Source: Rhizobium johnstonii 3841 (GTDB lineage Bacteria > Pseudomonadota > Alphaproteobacteria > Rhizobiales > Rhizobiaceae). From it: a stretch of 64,000 bases of DNA. The notes beneath the pieces were generated by a model. The model was not told the DNA's origin and ran no database searches. It saw only the letters and a list, made by a program, of their open reading frames with translations. Location of the stretch: positions 1,121,501 through 1,185,500 of the forward strand of contig NC_008380.1 in assembly GCF_000009265.1 (NCBI RefSeq), written 5' to 3'. Position numbers and translations under genes: made by a program. Positions 23,940-33,930 of the stretch are shown here, in pieces (positions within the stretch are counted from its first letter, which is position 1; every line of letters starts with the position of its first letter).

Positions 23940-25769
23940 TCAGGCCGCCAGCTGCCCACTCCGGCGTCCAGTTGCAGATTGCGAAGCTGTCGCCCGAAGC
24001 CTGAACCGGGAAACGAGCTCGCGCAGCTTGGCAGCTTCCTCGGCAAGCTGGCCGGATGCCGCGGTGGATTGCTCCACCATCGCCGCGTTCTGCTGGGTCA
24101 CCTGGTCCATGGAATTGACGGCGGTGTTGACTTCGGCAAGGCCGGTCGACTGCTCTCTTGCCGATACGGCGATTGCATCCATGTGCTGATTGATGCGGGC
24201 AATCTGTTCGCTGATCGCCTTCAGAACCTGGCTGGTGTCGAGAACCAGCTTGACGCCGCTTTCCACTTCCACCGAGGATTTCTGGATGTGGCCCTTGATT
24301 TCCTTTGCCGCCTGAGCCGATCTCTGGGCGAGTTCGCGGACTTCCTGGGCCACCACAGCAAAGCCCTTGCCCGCGTCGCCGGCGCGCGCCGCTTCGACGC
24401 CGGCGTTCAGCGCCAGCAGATTGGTCTGGAAGGCGATCTCGTCGATCACGCCGATAATGCTGGAGATCTGCTGCGACGAAGCCTCGATGCGGCGCATGGC
24501 CTCTTCGGCATGCGACACGACCTCCGAAGACTTGACGGCATTGCTGTTTGCATCGGTCGCTTCAGTGCGTGCCTCGTCGGTCCGCTTGCTCGAGTTCGAG
24601 ACATTGGCGGTGATCTGATCGAGCGCTGCGGCGGTTTCTTCGAGAGAGGCTGCCTGCTGTTCGGTTCGTTTGGACAGGTCGCCGGCCCCGGAGGCGATTT
24701 CCCTGGTGCCTTCGTCGATCGCGGCAATGGCGGCGGCGATGGCGCCGAGCGTCTGATCGAGCTGCCGGATCGACATGTTGAAATCATGCCGGAGGCCCTC
24801 AAAGTCTGGGGCGAAGGGTTCTTCGATCTGGAAGGAGAGATCGCCGGATGCAAGCCTCTTCAGGCCTGCGGCGAGGCCTGACGTCGCCGTCCGTAGCCGT
24901 TCGGCGGCATCGTCGTCGGCCTGCTTGCGCGCCGTGACCCGTTCGGTTTCGCCCTGCAATCGAGCGGCCTCGGCATCTTTTTCGAGTTGCTTGTTGGCAA
25001 TCGCCGCCTGGCGGAAGACTTCGACGGCCGATGCCATCCTTCCGATTTCATCGCTGCGGCCGATCCCGGTGCAGGCAATCGCCGTGTCACCGCCGGCGAG
25101 CCTTTGCATATCGCCGGAAAGCGAAAGGATCGGCTTGGTGACGGTCTTGCGGGTCAGGAAATAAAGACCAAAGGCGAAGAGCGCGGCCGAAGCCAATAGC
25201 GCTTCCAGAACAATGTCGACCGACGCCTTTACATCAGAGCTGCGATTGGAAATTTCCTCGGATGCAGCGGTGATCTGATCGCCGGCCTGTTCCATCGCCG
25301 TTTCCAAGGTAGAGAACTGCTGCATGAATTCGGGCAAGGCCTTCAATGCCGCTGAGGCATCCCGGCTGGCAAGATCGACGATCTTAGTGGCGCTTTCGAT
25401 ATAGGTCAGAAGGGGACGCTCGATGCTGGCAAGCAGCGTTTTGGTCTTGTCGTCGGCGGCAAGAGCCTTGTTGGCATCAAGCATCTCGCGGAACGATGCG
25501 TCGTGCTCCACCAGATCCGCCTTCACCGCGGCAGCGTCCATGCCTGCTGCCGGGTTGGACGCCAGCATTGACGCGAGCACGTCGGCGCGCATCGCGTCAT
25601 GCATCATGTCGGCCTGCATGTGGTTCCGCAGAATTTGTGCCGACCGGGCAACCTCGGCGTTGTTTTCGGAGAGGGTCGAGGCGGACCAGATACCGACGCC
25701 CGTAGCGCCACCCGCCAGGGCGAAAATCGCGATGCTCGCAATGATGATCTTATGCTGGATCGACGCCAT
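23940..25769 (-). CDS. Methyl-accepting chemotaxis protein
   Basis: A 609-residue transmembrane receptor. TM1 is at about 7-29, followed by a helical periplasmic sensor domain of about 155 residues (four-helix-bundle like), then TM2 at about 186-206, HAMP at about 207-260 and a second HAMP-like linker. The long cytoplasmic coiled coil carries the hairpin tip [20 protein letters not shown], shown to its core, which contacts CheA/CheW. There is no CheR-binding pentapeptide at the C-terminus (it ends SGQLAA). The ligand is unknown. Confidence 0.92.
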   Translation of the reverse strand: MASIQHKIIIASIAIFALAGGATGVGIWSASTLSENNAEVARSAQILRNHMQADMMHDAMRADVLASMLASNPAAGMDAAAVKADLVEHDASFREMLDANKALAADDKTKTLLASIERPLLTYIESATKIVDLASRDASAALKALPEFMQQFSTLETAMEQAGDQITAASEEISNRSSDVKASVDIVLEALLASAALFAFGLYFLTRKTVTKPILSLSGDMQRLAGGDTAIACTGIGRSDEIGRMASAVEVFRQAAIANKQLEKDAEAARLQGETERVTARKQADDDAAERLRTATSGLAAGLKRLASGDLSFQIEEPFAPDFEGLRHDFNMSIRQLDQTLGAIAAAIAAIDEGTREIASGAGDLSKRTEQQAASLEETAAALDQITANVSNSSKRTDEARTEATDANSNAVKSSEVVSHAEEAMRRIEASSQQISSIIGVIDEIAFQTNLLALNAGVEAARAGDAGKGFAVVAQEVRELAQRSAQAAKEIKGHIQKSSVEVESGVKLVLDTSQVLKAISEQIARINQHMDAIAVSAREQSTGLAEVNTAVNSMDQVTQQNAAMVEQSTAASGQLAEEAAKLRELVSRFRLRATASQSATGRRSGQLAA

Positions 25770-26002
25770 GACAGGGTTCTCTCGTTAATTCAGAAGGTGA
25801 GAGTAGCCGAACATGCTTAATAATTTTCTCAGCATCATGTCGGTTAGCGACGCGAAAACAACAGGTTGCAGCAGATATTTCAGTTTCGATGAAAGGTTGA
25901 GCCGCTTTGAGCGTAGCGCGGATGACCGGCGCGGGCACCTCAAGCGCCGGAAGATGCAAGAGGGGTGGCTCGTCCTTGGTTACGAGGGCGAGCCCCATCC
26001 GA

Positions 26003-26452
26003 TTATTGTTCCGGCAGTATGATCTTCTGATTGGTGGTGTTCTTGACCGGCTTCTCGCCCGGGACATGTGACATCGTGCGGGTCGTGCTATCCAGCGTGC
26101 TGCCGTCTGTGCTGGTTTTTGTGCGAGACTTGCTGAACGTCCCTTTGTCGACTGCCTGGGCTTTCGTCTGCGCCTTCAGCTTGTCGCCATTGTCGTTGAT
26201 GTGGGTCTTGCTTTGCGCCTTTCCGTCGGAGGTGGCTGCACTTCCCCCCGATCCGATCGAAGAGGTCGTGCCGTCGTCGGTCCGGCAGGTGCCGGCCGTC
26301 CCGAGCGAACTTGCGGATGTGCCTCCTGCCGAGGCGCTTCCGGCCGACCCGACCGTTCCGGCTGCGGTGCAATCCTCGGCAAGGACGGCCGAAGTCGACG
26401 CCAGAAGGGTGATCGAAAGCGCCGCGATCAAGCTGATATGTCTCATTGCCAT
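26003..26452 (-). CDS. Secreted Ser/Gly/Thr-rich protein (first of three)
   Basis: A 149-residue protein with a signal peptide (MAMRHISLIAALSITLL, cleavage near VLA-E) and a low-complexity mature part. The first half is Gly/Ser/Ala-rich (VGSAGSASAGGTSASSLGT). The second is Lys/Thr-rich and highly polar and ends NQKIILPEQ. No fold is recognised. It lies 3 bases after the next gene upstream (26456-26803) and shares its style with the third, so the three form a probable operon. Confidence 0.7.
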   Translation of the reverse strand: MAMRHISLIAALSITLLASTSAVLAEDCTAAGTVGSAGSASAGGTSASSLGTAGTCRTDDGTTSSIGSGGSAATSDGKAQSKTHINDNGDKLKAQTKAQAVDKGTFSKSRTKTSTDGSTLDSTTRTMSHVPGEKPVKNTTNQKIILPEQ

Positions 26453-26455
26453 CTC

Positions 26456-26803
26456 CTACTTCTTGGGTTTCGTGACCGAGCAGGTTCCGTCGGACCGTTT
26501 GGTGATGACGGTGCCGTCAGGCCGGGTGATGCTCGCCGTCGAAAAGCTGTCGACGCTTCCCGATCCCGCCGATGATCCGGCGGAGGCGGACGACGAAGAG
26601 GAACCGCTCGATCCGCCGGTCGTGGTCGATGACGAAACATGTCCGTTGCCGGCCGTCACGGTGGTGGACATGTCTCCCTGCGACGACTGAGACTGGACGA
26701 CGGTGCATGTCGTTCCGTCGTCGAGCTTGATCTCCTCGGACATTGCCTGTCCGGCGATCAGGGCGAGTGAAGCGCTGAATGCGATTGTGGAAAACTGTGC
26801 CAT
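26456..26803 (-). CDS. Secreted Ser-rich protein (second of three)
   Basis: A 115-residue protein with a signal peptide (MAQFSTIAFSASLALIAGQA) and a Cys pair flanking a Ser/Gly-rich middle. The ends have EIKLDDGTTCTVVQS and ITRPDGTVITKRSDGTCSV, two similar short beta units (DGTxC) around the Ser-rich spacer. GGAG precedes the ATG at 26803. An upstream extension in the same frame lacks a ribosome site. Function unknown. Confidence 0.68.
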   Translation of the reverse strand: MAQFSTIAFSASLALIAGQAMSEEIKLDDGTTCTVVQSQSSQGDMSTTVTAGNGHVSSSTTTGGSSGSSSSSASAGSSAGSGSVDSFSTASITRPDGTVITKRSDGTCSVTKPKK

Positions 26804-26856
26804 TGGTTTATCTCCGAGGGCTTGGCCGACGCCATTCAAGGCGCCGGCCGACATCG

Positions 26857-27426
26857 TCAGCAGCCTTCTGTGCCGGCGGCGTCCTTCTTGACCTGTCCGG
26901 GCGCACAGCCCTTCTTGCCCTTGTTGTCAGAGCTTCCCGCGGCGCTGCCGCCGGTGCCGACGGTGCTGCCGGTCTTGTCTCCATCCGCCGACGAAGCGCC
27001 CGTTCCTACAGTTGAGGCCGAGTTCGCATCGCCCGAGCCTGCGGCGGAGCCGCCGGTGCCGACCGAGCTGCTCGAAGTGCCCCCACCGGCCGACGAACCG
27101 CCGGTGCCAAGCGTCGAAGCAGATCCCGAGCCGGAGCCCGAACCAGCAGCAGAGCCGCCGGTGCCGACAGTGCTGCTGGAGGTGCCGCCACCGGCTGATG
27201 AGCCGCCGGTGCCGACCGTCGAGGACGTGCCGGATTTGCAGTTGGTTGCGCCGGCAGGGCAGGTGCCCCCGGCAGAGCTGCCACCAGTACCGACCGTGCT
27301 GCTCGCAGTTCCGCCGCCGGCCGACGAACCGCCAGTGCCGACAGTGCTTGACGATTGAGCGAAGCCGGAAACAGTCGTGCCCGCCAGAAGGGCTGCTGCC
27401 AGTGCCAGGTGTGTTGCCTTCATCAT
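26857..27426 (-). CDS. Secreted Gly/Ser repeat protein, eight VGTGGSSAG-type repeats (third of three)
   Basis: A 189-residue protein with a signal peptide (MMKATHLALAAALLAG, cleavage near GFAQ). The mature protein is built from eight imperfect repeats of the form S-T-V-G-T-G-G-S-S-A-G, separated by Gly/Ser spacers. One spacer holds two Cys (TCPAGATNCKSG) and the tail is basic with two Cys (KKGCAPGQ...GC). GGAGG precedes the ATG. It is the first gene of the three-gene set. Such sequences suit flexible surface or matrix proteins. No enzyme motif is present. Confidence 0.7.
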   Translation of the reverse strand: MMKATHLALAAALLAGTTVSGFAQSSSTVGTGGSSAGGGTASSTVGTGGSSAGGTCPAGATNCKSGTSSTVGTGGSSAGGGTSSSTVGTGGSAAGSGSGSGSASTLGTGGSSAGGGTSSSSVGTGGSAAGSGDANSASTVGTGASSADGDKTGSTVGTGGSAAGSSDNKGKKGCAPGQVKKDAAGTEGC

Positions 27427-27585
27427 GGTATTCCTCCGTTTGTCGTTGCCTGCTGTCGCATCCGGAGCGGATGGATAGCTGGGTGACAAACTTCGGTTTA
27501 ACTCCACTGTTCCTGCCTTAGGCACTCAGTCGGATAGGTGCCGGACCTTGGTCCGATCTCACCGCCATGGCCGGAATTTTCGATT

Positions 27586-28470
27586 TTATCTCTCGCGAAT
27601 CGCTAAAGCCAGATGGCGATAATGCACCATTTGCCCGGCAACCCAGGTCTCGAACTGGAGAAGTGTATGGTCGGGCATCAGTGCGACTTCACCGCCCGGC
27701 GAGATGCGATACCAGCCGTTCTGAGCTGCCTCGCCGAAGATGTTGCTGATATGCTGGCGAGAGACATCGAAACGTTCGGCCAGTCCTCGATATGTCAGGC
27801 TGCCGGATGCCGGCGAGCCTGTTCGCTGACGCAGAGCCTCGGCAATCACCGCGCAAAAGACAAGATGACCGGCATCTCTCTCGCTGTGTCGAACGATGGC
27901 CGGAAAAGGTCCAAACAGATCGTCCTTGACCGCATAACGCTCGGCAGAGAGAGCCAGCCAGCGCGCCAGCCGATCTTCGTCCATGACAAGATCGTCCGGG
28001 CGGATGGTCAGAGGCGGCGCAAGCAGTTCCGAGGATCCCAATGCTGCTAGTGGCGATTGCGCGATTTCACGCAGCAGTTCCAAGCTGGGCTTCAGGATCT
28101 GGGTGCGGCGGTCTGTCTCGAGCGACGTTGCGATGATGAGGCCGCGATCACGCAATCCGTTGATGAAATCGGCAATCTGGCGCGGACTGCCGGGAGCCGA
28201 TCGTTGCAGAAGCGCAAGCGACGGGGGCGCGCCGCGGGACTCAAGCCACTGAACATAAAGGCAAATGAGCAGGAACGAGACGAAGTAGCGCTGCTTCTGG
28301 GCAAAGAGTTTGTTTGCGGGCAGCAGTTTCCGTGCACGGGCCGTCATGGCCTCGCAATAGACTAGGAGAGCGCTAGCATAGGAAGGGTGGCGCATCAGGC
28401 CTGTCGCCTCGACCCACAGACTGTCCGCAGCGAAATCCTCCACTCCGGCATAAAGACGTATTTCGCTCAT
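27586..28470 (-). CDS. Winged-helix (MarR-like) regulator, divergent from the autotransporter
   Basis: A 294-residue protein whose C-terminal third has a clear helix-turn-helix: LTYRGLAERFDVSRQHISNIF at about residues 225-245, followed by a wing (GWYRISPGGEVAL). The N-terminal part has another helical segment (RQIADFINGLRDRGLIIAT) that could be a second winged helix. There is no ligand domain I recognise. It is divergent from the autotransporter gene with a gap of about 108 bases, so it may control it. Confidence 0.65.
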   Translation of the reverse strand: MSEIRLYAGVEDFAADSLWVEATGLMRHPSYASALLVYCEAMTARARKLLPANKLFAQKQRYFVSFLLICLYVQWLESRGAPPSLALLQRSAPGSPRQIADFINGLRDRGLIIATSLETDRRTQILKPSLELLREIAQSPLAALGSSELLAPPLTIRPDDLVMDEDRLARWLALSAERYAVKDDLFGPFPAIVRHSERDAGHLVFCAVIAEALRQRTGSPASGSLTYRGLAERFDVSRQHISNIFGEAAQNGWYRISPGGEVALMPDHTLLQFETWVAGQMVHYRHLALAIRER

Positions 28471-28578
28471 GGTTCTTTTGACTGCCCAGGTGATCGATGC
28501 AAAGTTTAGACTCTCTCGCCGCGGGGGAGGCGACTTATACAGCTTTTGCGATTAATTTTTCAAACAAAGCTGATTCTA

Positions 28579-31500
28579 ATGATAACACAGAGCCGATTTT
28601 CAGTTCATTTCGCCGTCGCCGGATCGGCCATTGCCACTTTTCTCTTCCCGATTACCGCTTATGCGGACTCTTCCCTCAATTCCTATGTCGAGATCAGCAC
28701 CGGCGACGAGCTGGGAACGGATCAGGTCGACATGTCCACTGGCGGATGGATACGAACGGTGGCCACCGGAACGATCGATCTCGTCCCGGAAATCGATATT
28801 CTAGACGGCGCTACGGTGCGTTTCTCCGCCATTCCGGGAAGCGATCTGAATCTCAAGCTCTATCGGGTCGGCACGGGCGCGGAACTTCACTTCGGCGGTG
28901 CCGCCGACAGCGGCACCGTCACTCTTGCGGATTTCTTCTTTTCCGGCGGAAACCAGGATGTCTTTGTCGATTCCGGCACCCTCCTGGTCCCGGAGGATGG
29001 TCAAGGGGCACTATTGCGAGCTAGCACGACAACCGTCGCATCTGGCGCGACCGTGGACCTCGGGTCGCACAGCGATTGGATAGCCTCCCTTGCCGGCAGC
29101 GGCACGATCCGTCTCAACGACGCCGATCTCGAGATCCGAAACTTCTCCTTCGATGGCACGATCGACGGCGCAAACCGCGTGACCTTCAGCAGGGGCGGAT
29201 CCTGGCGAGGCAGGTTTGCTGACGTCGACGAGGTCGCCCTCTCCGCCAATCAGACGCTGACCATTGTCGACGCCGGGGCCGCCGCCAACCTTTCCACGCT
29301 CGATTCGCTTCGATTGTCGTCAGGCTCGACCTTCGATCTCACGAGCTACGACGCCTCGCTCAACAGCCTTTATGGCGCAGGCCTGATTGGCACGACGGAG
29401 ACGCTGGCGATCGGATCCGGAAATTATTCCGGTGGAATCGTCGCGGGTCGCGGGCTGACGATTTCCGGTGATTTTCAGTGGTCGGGACAGTCGCAGGGGG
29501 CGTTGTCGATCAATGTCCTGTCCGGCGCGACGCTAACAGCCAATGGCGGCAATGTGTTCGGGGGCTCGGCCGATATCAGCCTCGACGGCGCGCTGTACGT
29601 CAATGCGAGTGAAGCAGTGGACGCGTTGACCGGCAGCGGGACCGTCGAGGTCGCCAATAACGCCATTCTGTCGGTCGGGGCCGGTGATAGTTCTACGACA
29701 TTCGACGGAGAAATATCGGGTCAGGGCGGCCTTACCAAAGCCGGCACCGGCACCTTCATTCTAAGCAGCCGACAGTCCTATACCGGCGCGACGACCGTCT
29801 CGGCGGGCACATTGCAGCTGATGTCGGTCAACGCTGTTCCCGCCACCTCGCCGCTCGAGGTGAGGACTGGCGCGCAGTTGAACATGGCCGGCTTCAACCA
29901 GGCTTTTGCGAGCCTGACAGGGAATGGGAACATTCTTCTCGGCAATGCAAACTTTTCCATTGGCGGGGTGGGTGGCAGCGGCTCCTTCAGCGGCGTCATC
30001 TCCGGGAGCGGGTCCGTTACGAAATCCGGCGCAGGTACGTTGGGTCTCTTCGGAAATAACAGTTTTTCGGGCGGGATGACTGTGGTCGGTGGAACGCTTG
30101 CAGTGTCCTCATCCGCGTCGCTGGGCGATGGAAGCACCACCAATACCCTGACCCTCGACGGCGGGACGCTGCAGACATTCGGAAGCGTTGCTTCTCCGGC
30201 TGCCCGGGGTGTGGTCATCGGAAGCGCCGGCGCAACCGTGGATACGAACGGCAATGCGGTGACCTTCGCCGGAGGAGTGTCCGGCGCCGGCCAGTTGACC
30301 AAGACCGGCGCGGGCACGCTGACTCTTTCGGGCAACAACACACGCTCGGGGGATACCGAAATCGATCAGGGGCGGCTGGCGGTGCAGAACGGCGGCGCAT
30401 TGGCCGACGACGCCCGCGTGAACATTGCCGATCTTGCCGGCGCAGGGCTCGACGTCGCCACTTCCGAAACCATTGGATCGCTTTCGGGCGGCGGCTTGTC
30501 CGGCGGAGATGTAAGCCTATCCAATGCGGCGATCCTGACGGTCGGCGGCGACGACAGCTCTTCCACATTCGGCGGGTCGATCACCGGAGACGGCAGTCTC
30601 ATCAAGACCGGAAGCGGCCTGTTTCAATTGACCGGCAATAGCACCTATACCGGCGACACCGACGTGCTCGACGGAACACTTTCGGTCAATGGCAGCCTGA
30701 CCGGCGCGTTCAACATCGGTTCCGGTGCGAGACTTCAGGGAACGGGAAGTGTCGGCACGACCTCTCTTGCTGCAGGCAGCGTCCTTGCTCCCGGCAATTC
30801 GATCGGGACGCTGACGGTCACCGGCGATCTGAACTTCGATCCGACCAGCAATTTCGAGGTCGAAATCGGCAGCACCGGGCTCAGCGACAGGGTGGATGTC
30901 ACAGGCACCGCATTTCTGAACGGCGCCAAGGTCCAGACGATCCTGTGGGACCCGTCCGTCAGCTACGTCAACGGCCAGTCCTACACGATCGTCTCGGCCG
31001 GCACCGTCTCGGGCACGTTCGGCGATCTGGAGATCGATTCCGCCTTCCTGAAGTCTTTCCTCAGCTATTCCGCCACCGACGTAACCTTGACCCTGCGTAC
31101 TGTGCTGAGCCCCGGTTCTCTGTTTCCGAGCGCCGCCCTCACGTATAATCAGCAACAGTCGGCTTACGGCCTCGACTTCCTAGACCAGACGAGCGGCTCC
31201 AGCAGCCTCGCCCTCTACAATGCCATTCTTTATAGCGACAGGGCGGAAGCAAGGGATGCGTTTGACCAGCTCTCCGGTGAAATCCACGCCTCGTTGCAAA
31301 GCGGTCTTTTTAGCGAGGCCAATGACGTTCGCAACACGGTTTTTGACCGGTTGGACGAGGTCTTCCAATCCGGCGGCAGGGCATGGACAAGCGCCTATGG
31401 CAACATCTCCACGCTGGAGTCGGACGGAAACGCATCCAGCGCAACGAACGCGCGGGGCGGGGCGCTTTACGGCGCGGACTGGATGATCGACGATATCTCG

Positions 31501-32193
31501 GCGGGCGTCTTCGCCGGCTTCGGGCAATCCTTGTTCGAAATATCGGACCTCGGCTCTACGGCCAATGTCGACAGCGTTCACCTTGGCCTTTACGCCGCGC
31601 AGAGGTCCGGCAATTTCGAGATCAAACTCGGCGCATCGAATAGCTGGTACGATATCGAAACCCGCCGCAATATCGCCTTTCCCGGTTTCTCGGATACGCA
31701 GACGGCAAGCTATCACGGCAATACGGCCCAGGTTTTCTCGGAGGCATCGTATGATTTCAGGTTCTCTCAGAGCCTGATCGTCACACCTTTTGGACGGCTC
31801 GATTACGGTATCAGCCACCGTGACAGCTTTGAGGAAGACGGCGGGGCCGCATCGCTTTCCGGCGAAAGCGCGCGCGAAGACATGTTTGCATCGACAGTCG
31901 GACTTCGGGCGCAGCGACAATCCGTGATTGCCGATAAGACCGTGACCACCGGTATTGATGTTGCATGGAGACGCGCTCTCTATCAAGGCACGCCGCTTTC
32001 TCATCTGACATTCGAAAATGGGGGCAGTTTTACGGTCAAAGGGGTTCAGAATTCCTCGGACAGTGTGGTGGCGGGAGGATCCGTGGCTTTCCAGCTTGCT
32101 AGCGACGCGTCCCTGGCGCTGTCCTATCGGGGAGAATTCGGCGATGGCTTCAATCGCCACAGCGGCAGCGCCCGGCTGGACGTGAGATTCTAA
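28579..32193 (+). CDS. Autotransporter with beta-strand repeat passenger
   Basis: A 1204-residue type V secretion protein. A signal peptide (ending ITAYA-D near residue 30) leads to a long passenger with repeated units of the autotransporter-associated beta-strand type, such as LTKAGTGTFILSSRQSYTG, VTKSGAGTLGLFGNNSFSG and LIKTGSGLFQLTGNSTYTG. These form a beta-helix on the cell surface. The last ~280 residues are the outer-membrane barrel, starting near VFQSGGRAWTSAYG and ending in the terminal aromatic LDVRF. ATG 28579 is preferred. A TTG at 28546 is in frame. Likely roles are adhesion or surface interaction (inference). Very Gly/Ser/Thr-rich and almost Cys-free. Confidence 0.92.
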   Translation: MITQSRFSVHFAVAGSAIATFLFPITAYADSSLNSYVEISTGDELGTDQVDMSTGGWIRTVATGTIDLVPEIDILDGATVRFSAIPGSDLNLKLYRVGTGAELHFGGAADSGTVTLADFFFSGGNQDVFVDSGTLLVPEDGQGALLRASTTTVASGATVDLGSHSDWIASLAGSGTIRLNDADLEIRNFSFDGTIDGANRVTFSRGGSWRGRFADVDEVALSANQTLTIVDAGAAANLSTLDSLRLSSGSTFDLTSYDASLNSLYGAGLIGTTETLAIGSGNYSGGIVAGRGLTISGDFQWSGQSQGALSINVLSGATLTANGGNVFGGSADISLDGALYVNASEAVDALTGSGTVEVANNAILSVGAGDSSTTFDGEISGQGGLTKAGTGTFILSSRQSYTGATTVSAGTLQLMSVNAVPATSPLEVRTGAQLNMAGFNQAFASLTGNGNILLGNANFSIGGVGGSGSFSGVISGSGSVTKSGAGTLGLFGNNSFSGGMTVVGGTLAVSSSASLGDGSTTNTLTLDGGTLQTFGSVASPAARGVVIGSAGATVDTNGNAVTFAGGVSGAGQLTKTGAGTLTLSGNNTRSGDTEIDQGRLAVQNGGALADDARVNIADLAGAGLDVATSETIGSLSGGGLSGGDVSLSNAAILTVGGDDSSSTFGGSITGDGSLIKTGSGLFQLTGNSTYTGDTDVLDGTLSVNGSLTGAFNIGSGARLQGTGSVGTTSLAAGSVLAPGNSIGTLTVTGDLNFDPTSNFEVEIGSTGLSDRVDVTGTAFLNGAKVQTILWDPSVSYVNGQSYTIVSAGTVSGTFGDLEIDSAFLKSFLSYSATDVTLTLRTVLSPGSLFPSAALTYNQQQSAYGLDFLDQTSGSSSLALYNAILYSDRAEARDAFDQLSGEIHASLQSGLFSEANDVRNTVFDRLDEVFQSGGRAWTSAYGNISTLESDGNASSATNARGGALYGADWMIDDISAGVFAGFGQSLFEISDLGSTANVDSVHLGLYAAQRSGNFEIKLGASNSWYDIETRRNIAFPGFSDTQTASYHGNTAQVFSEASYDFRFSQSLIVTPFGRLDYGISHRDSFEEDGGAASLSGESAREDMFASTVGLRAQRQSVIADKTVTTGIDVAWRRALYQGTPLSHLTFENGGSFTVKGVQNSSDSVVAGGSVAFQLASDASLALSYRGEFGDGFNRHSGSARLDVRF

Positions 32194-32198
32194 GGGCA

Positions 32199-32498
32199 GT
32201 GGCGGTCGTAAGCCTGCCTCGAAAGACGAGGAGCTCATTGCTGCTCCCCCGGCTGGGACGTACTGTGCATGCGCAATGGGAGAGGGACCATGAGGCTTTC
32301 AGCTTTGTCCGACCGGCGGCAGCCGTAGTGCTGCCGTTTGCCTTCACATCGACCGACGTTATCGCCAAGGGCAAGCACCGAAGCTGTGCGCAGCTGCAGG
32401 CGATGATGGATAATGCCCTGACCGGCGGAAAGCATGCCGGGGATGGCGACGACAAGAGAGCCAAGATCGAAAGGAAGATGAGGAAGAAAGGCTGCTAG
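32199..32498 (+). CDS. Possible small exported protein (low confidence)
   Basis: An open frame 6 bases after the autotransporter. Its second half looks like a protein: a hydrophobic stretch VRPAAAVVLPFAFTS followed by AKGKHRSCAQLQAMMDNAL and a charged tail ending KKGC. The N-terminal 35 residues are doubtful and the true start may be a GTG or TTG further in. I see no ribosome site. Listed because the tail has the look of rhizobial small Cys-containing proteins. Confidence 0.3.
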   Translation: MAVVSLPRKTRSSLLLPRLGRTVHAQWERDHEAFSFVRPAAAVVLPFAFTSTDVIAKGKHRSCAQLQAMMDNALTGGKHAGDGDDKRAKIERKMRKKGC

Positions 32499-32694
32499 AG
32501 GCAAGTCGCCGCTAGAGCCTTTCCGGGTCGAGGAGGGCGCGACATCCATCAAATCCGCCTCATGCCGGACTAACCGCAGCCCGGGGACTACCTTTGGCAA
32601 ACTCATGCACTAGATGGCGATCGAGGAGGACGCCACCGCCGCTCTTGGGAGGAGAACAGGCGGCATGCCAAGAATGAATGAAGAGGAAGACTGC

Positions 32695-33126
32695 ATGACG
32701 ATCGAGGACATCATCGAAACCCTGGAAAAGACTGACATGCCCGACAGCCGGATCGACGCTTTCATCACCTGTGCCTTTCTGTTGAAGCAACTCCGGCCGG
32801 CCGAGCCCAGCGATTTCGACGGTCCTCACGATTACCTGCCGAGCAGTATCAAGTCAGAGCACGGTTTCCTGATGGCGCGGCCCTTCACTCACGATGTCAA
32901 CCACGCCATCGATCTGTGCCGGGAAGTTCGGCCGGATGCGGTTTGGCACCTTGCTCGCGGTCGCCAGGCAGCGGACGAGTCGCTCTACGGCGCGCAGTTG
33001 CGCGAGATCAAGGAGAGCGAAAGCGTGCTCGGTGAAGCCGAGAGCAATCACGCCGCGTTGGCGCTCACGCTCGCTGCGCTGCGGGCGCATGTCAGGCAGG
33101 AAGATGAAAAGAGGGCAGGTGCGTGA
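32695..33126 (+). CDS. Hypothetical protein, 143 residues
   Basis: A soluble acidic protein: MTIEDIIETLEKTDMPDSRID at the start, a central LPSSIKSEHGFLMARPF and a helical C-terminus (NHAALALTLAALRAHVRQ). GAGGAAG lies 6 bases before ATG 32695. In-frame ATGs at 32614 and 32677 would lengthen it. I do not recognise the family. Similar length and layout are common in small rhizobial conserved hypotheticals. Confidence 0.6.
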   Translation: MTIEDIIETLEKTDMPDSRIDAFITCAFLLKQLRPAEPSDFDGPHDYLPSSIKSEHGFLMARPFTHDVNHAIDLCREVRPDAVWHLARGRQAADESLYGAQLREIKESESVLGEAESNHAALALTLAALRAHVRQEDEKRAGA

Positions 33127-33171
33127 GGGCGCTGGATACTGCCCTGGAACGTCTTGCAGGTCCGCAATAAC

Positions 33172-33858
33172 CTACGGATCGACCGGGAAGAGCTTCAGAA
33201 ACTGCCGGTCGCCCTCCGGCGAAAACAGGATCGAGCGGCTTTCGGCCGTGCGCCGCGCCCAGCCTTTGTCGAGGAAGCTTGAAAGCAGCGCCTTGCCGAG
33301 GCTGCCGGCGAGATGGGCGCGTCTTTCGCTCCAGTCGAGGCAGGAGCGGCAGAGCGGGCGGCGCGAGGATCTGAGGTCGCCGACATTAATGCCGATGCAT
33401 TTGAGATCGCCTTCGCCCTTTTCCGTCAGCGCCAAGCCGTCTCCGACCGCGTCGATCGAGCCGGAGGCAATCAGGCTGTCGAGCATGCGCACGCCGTAAT
33501 CGCCGGCAAGGTGATCGTAACAGATGCGCGCCTTGCGCAGCGCCGGCTCCTTCGGTCCTGGCTGGTGGCGCAGATGGCCGCGTCCGGCGGCAAAACCCAT
33601 CATGCTTTCGATCAGCCGGGCGACGGCCTCATCGGCCAGCGTGAAATAGCGGTGGCGCCCCTGTTTGCGCTGGGTTAGCAGCCCGCCGGCCTCGAGTTTG
33701 GCGAGATGCGTGCTCGCAGTCTGCACGGTGATGCCGCCGACGCCGGCAAGCTCGGTCGCCGTCAGCGCCCGGCCGCCGGTGAGTGCCGCCAGCATGTTGG
33801 CGCGGGCGGGATCGCCGATGAGCGCGCCGATCTGCGCAATGTCTGGGCCTTCCTTCAT
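33172..33858 (-). CDS. ArsR family transcriptional regulator
   Basis: A 228-residue regulator. The ArsR-type winged helix covers residues 5-90 (ALIGDPARANMLAALTGG, then the recognition region VQTASTHLAKLEAGGL and the wing RKQGRHRYFTL). A longer C-terminal part with RICYDHLAGDYGVRMLDSL and CRSCLDW could hold a sensor site (Cys residues). The start at 33858 matches the domain. The long upstream frame is antisense to the NIPSNAP gene. Divergent from that gene with 72 bases between, so probably its regulator. Confidence 0.85.
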   Translation of the reverse strand: MKEGPDIAQIGALIGDPARANMLAALTGGRALTATELAGVGGITVQTASTHLAKLEAGGLLTQRKQGRHRYFTLADEAVARLIESMMGFAAGRGHLRHQPGPKEPALRKARICYDHLAGDYGVRMLDSLIASGSIDAVGDGLALTEKGEGDLKCIGINVGDLRSSRRPLCRSCLDWSERRAHLAGSLGKALLSSFLDKGWARRTAESRSILFSPEGDRQFLKLFPVDP

Positions 33859-33930
33859 AGTTCGATCGTAACCGAAGCATCGCCGACAGGCAATGTGCGA
33901 AAAGCGGATCGACAGCAAAGGAGAAACGAT

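Noticed and set aside
25750..26067. Two short frames (+ and -) between the chemoreceptor and the repeat proteins
   Set aside because: Neither has a convincing start or composition. The + frame (25813-26022) is the better of the two but has no ribosome site and overlaps the neighbour's end.
26857..27426. Regular repeats as a possible CRISPR array
   Set aside because: Repeats are in-frame codon repeats of a secreted protein with variable spacing. There is no conserved 28-37 base repeat with unique spacers.
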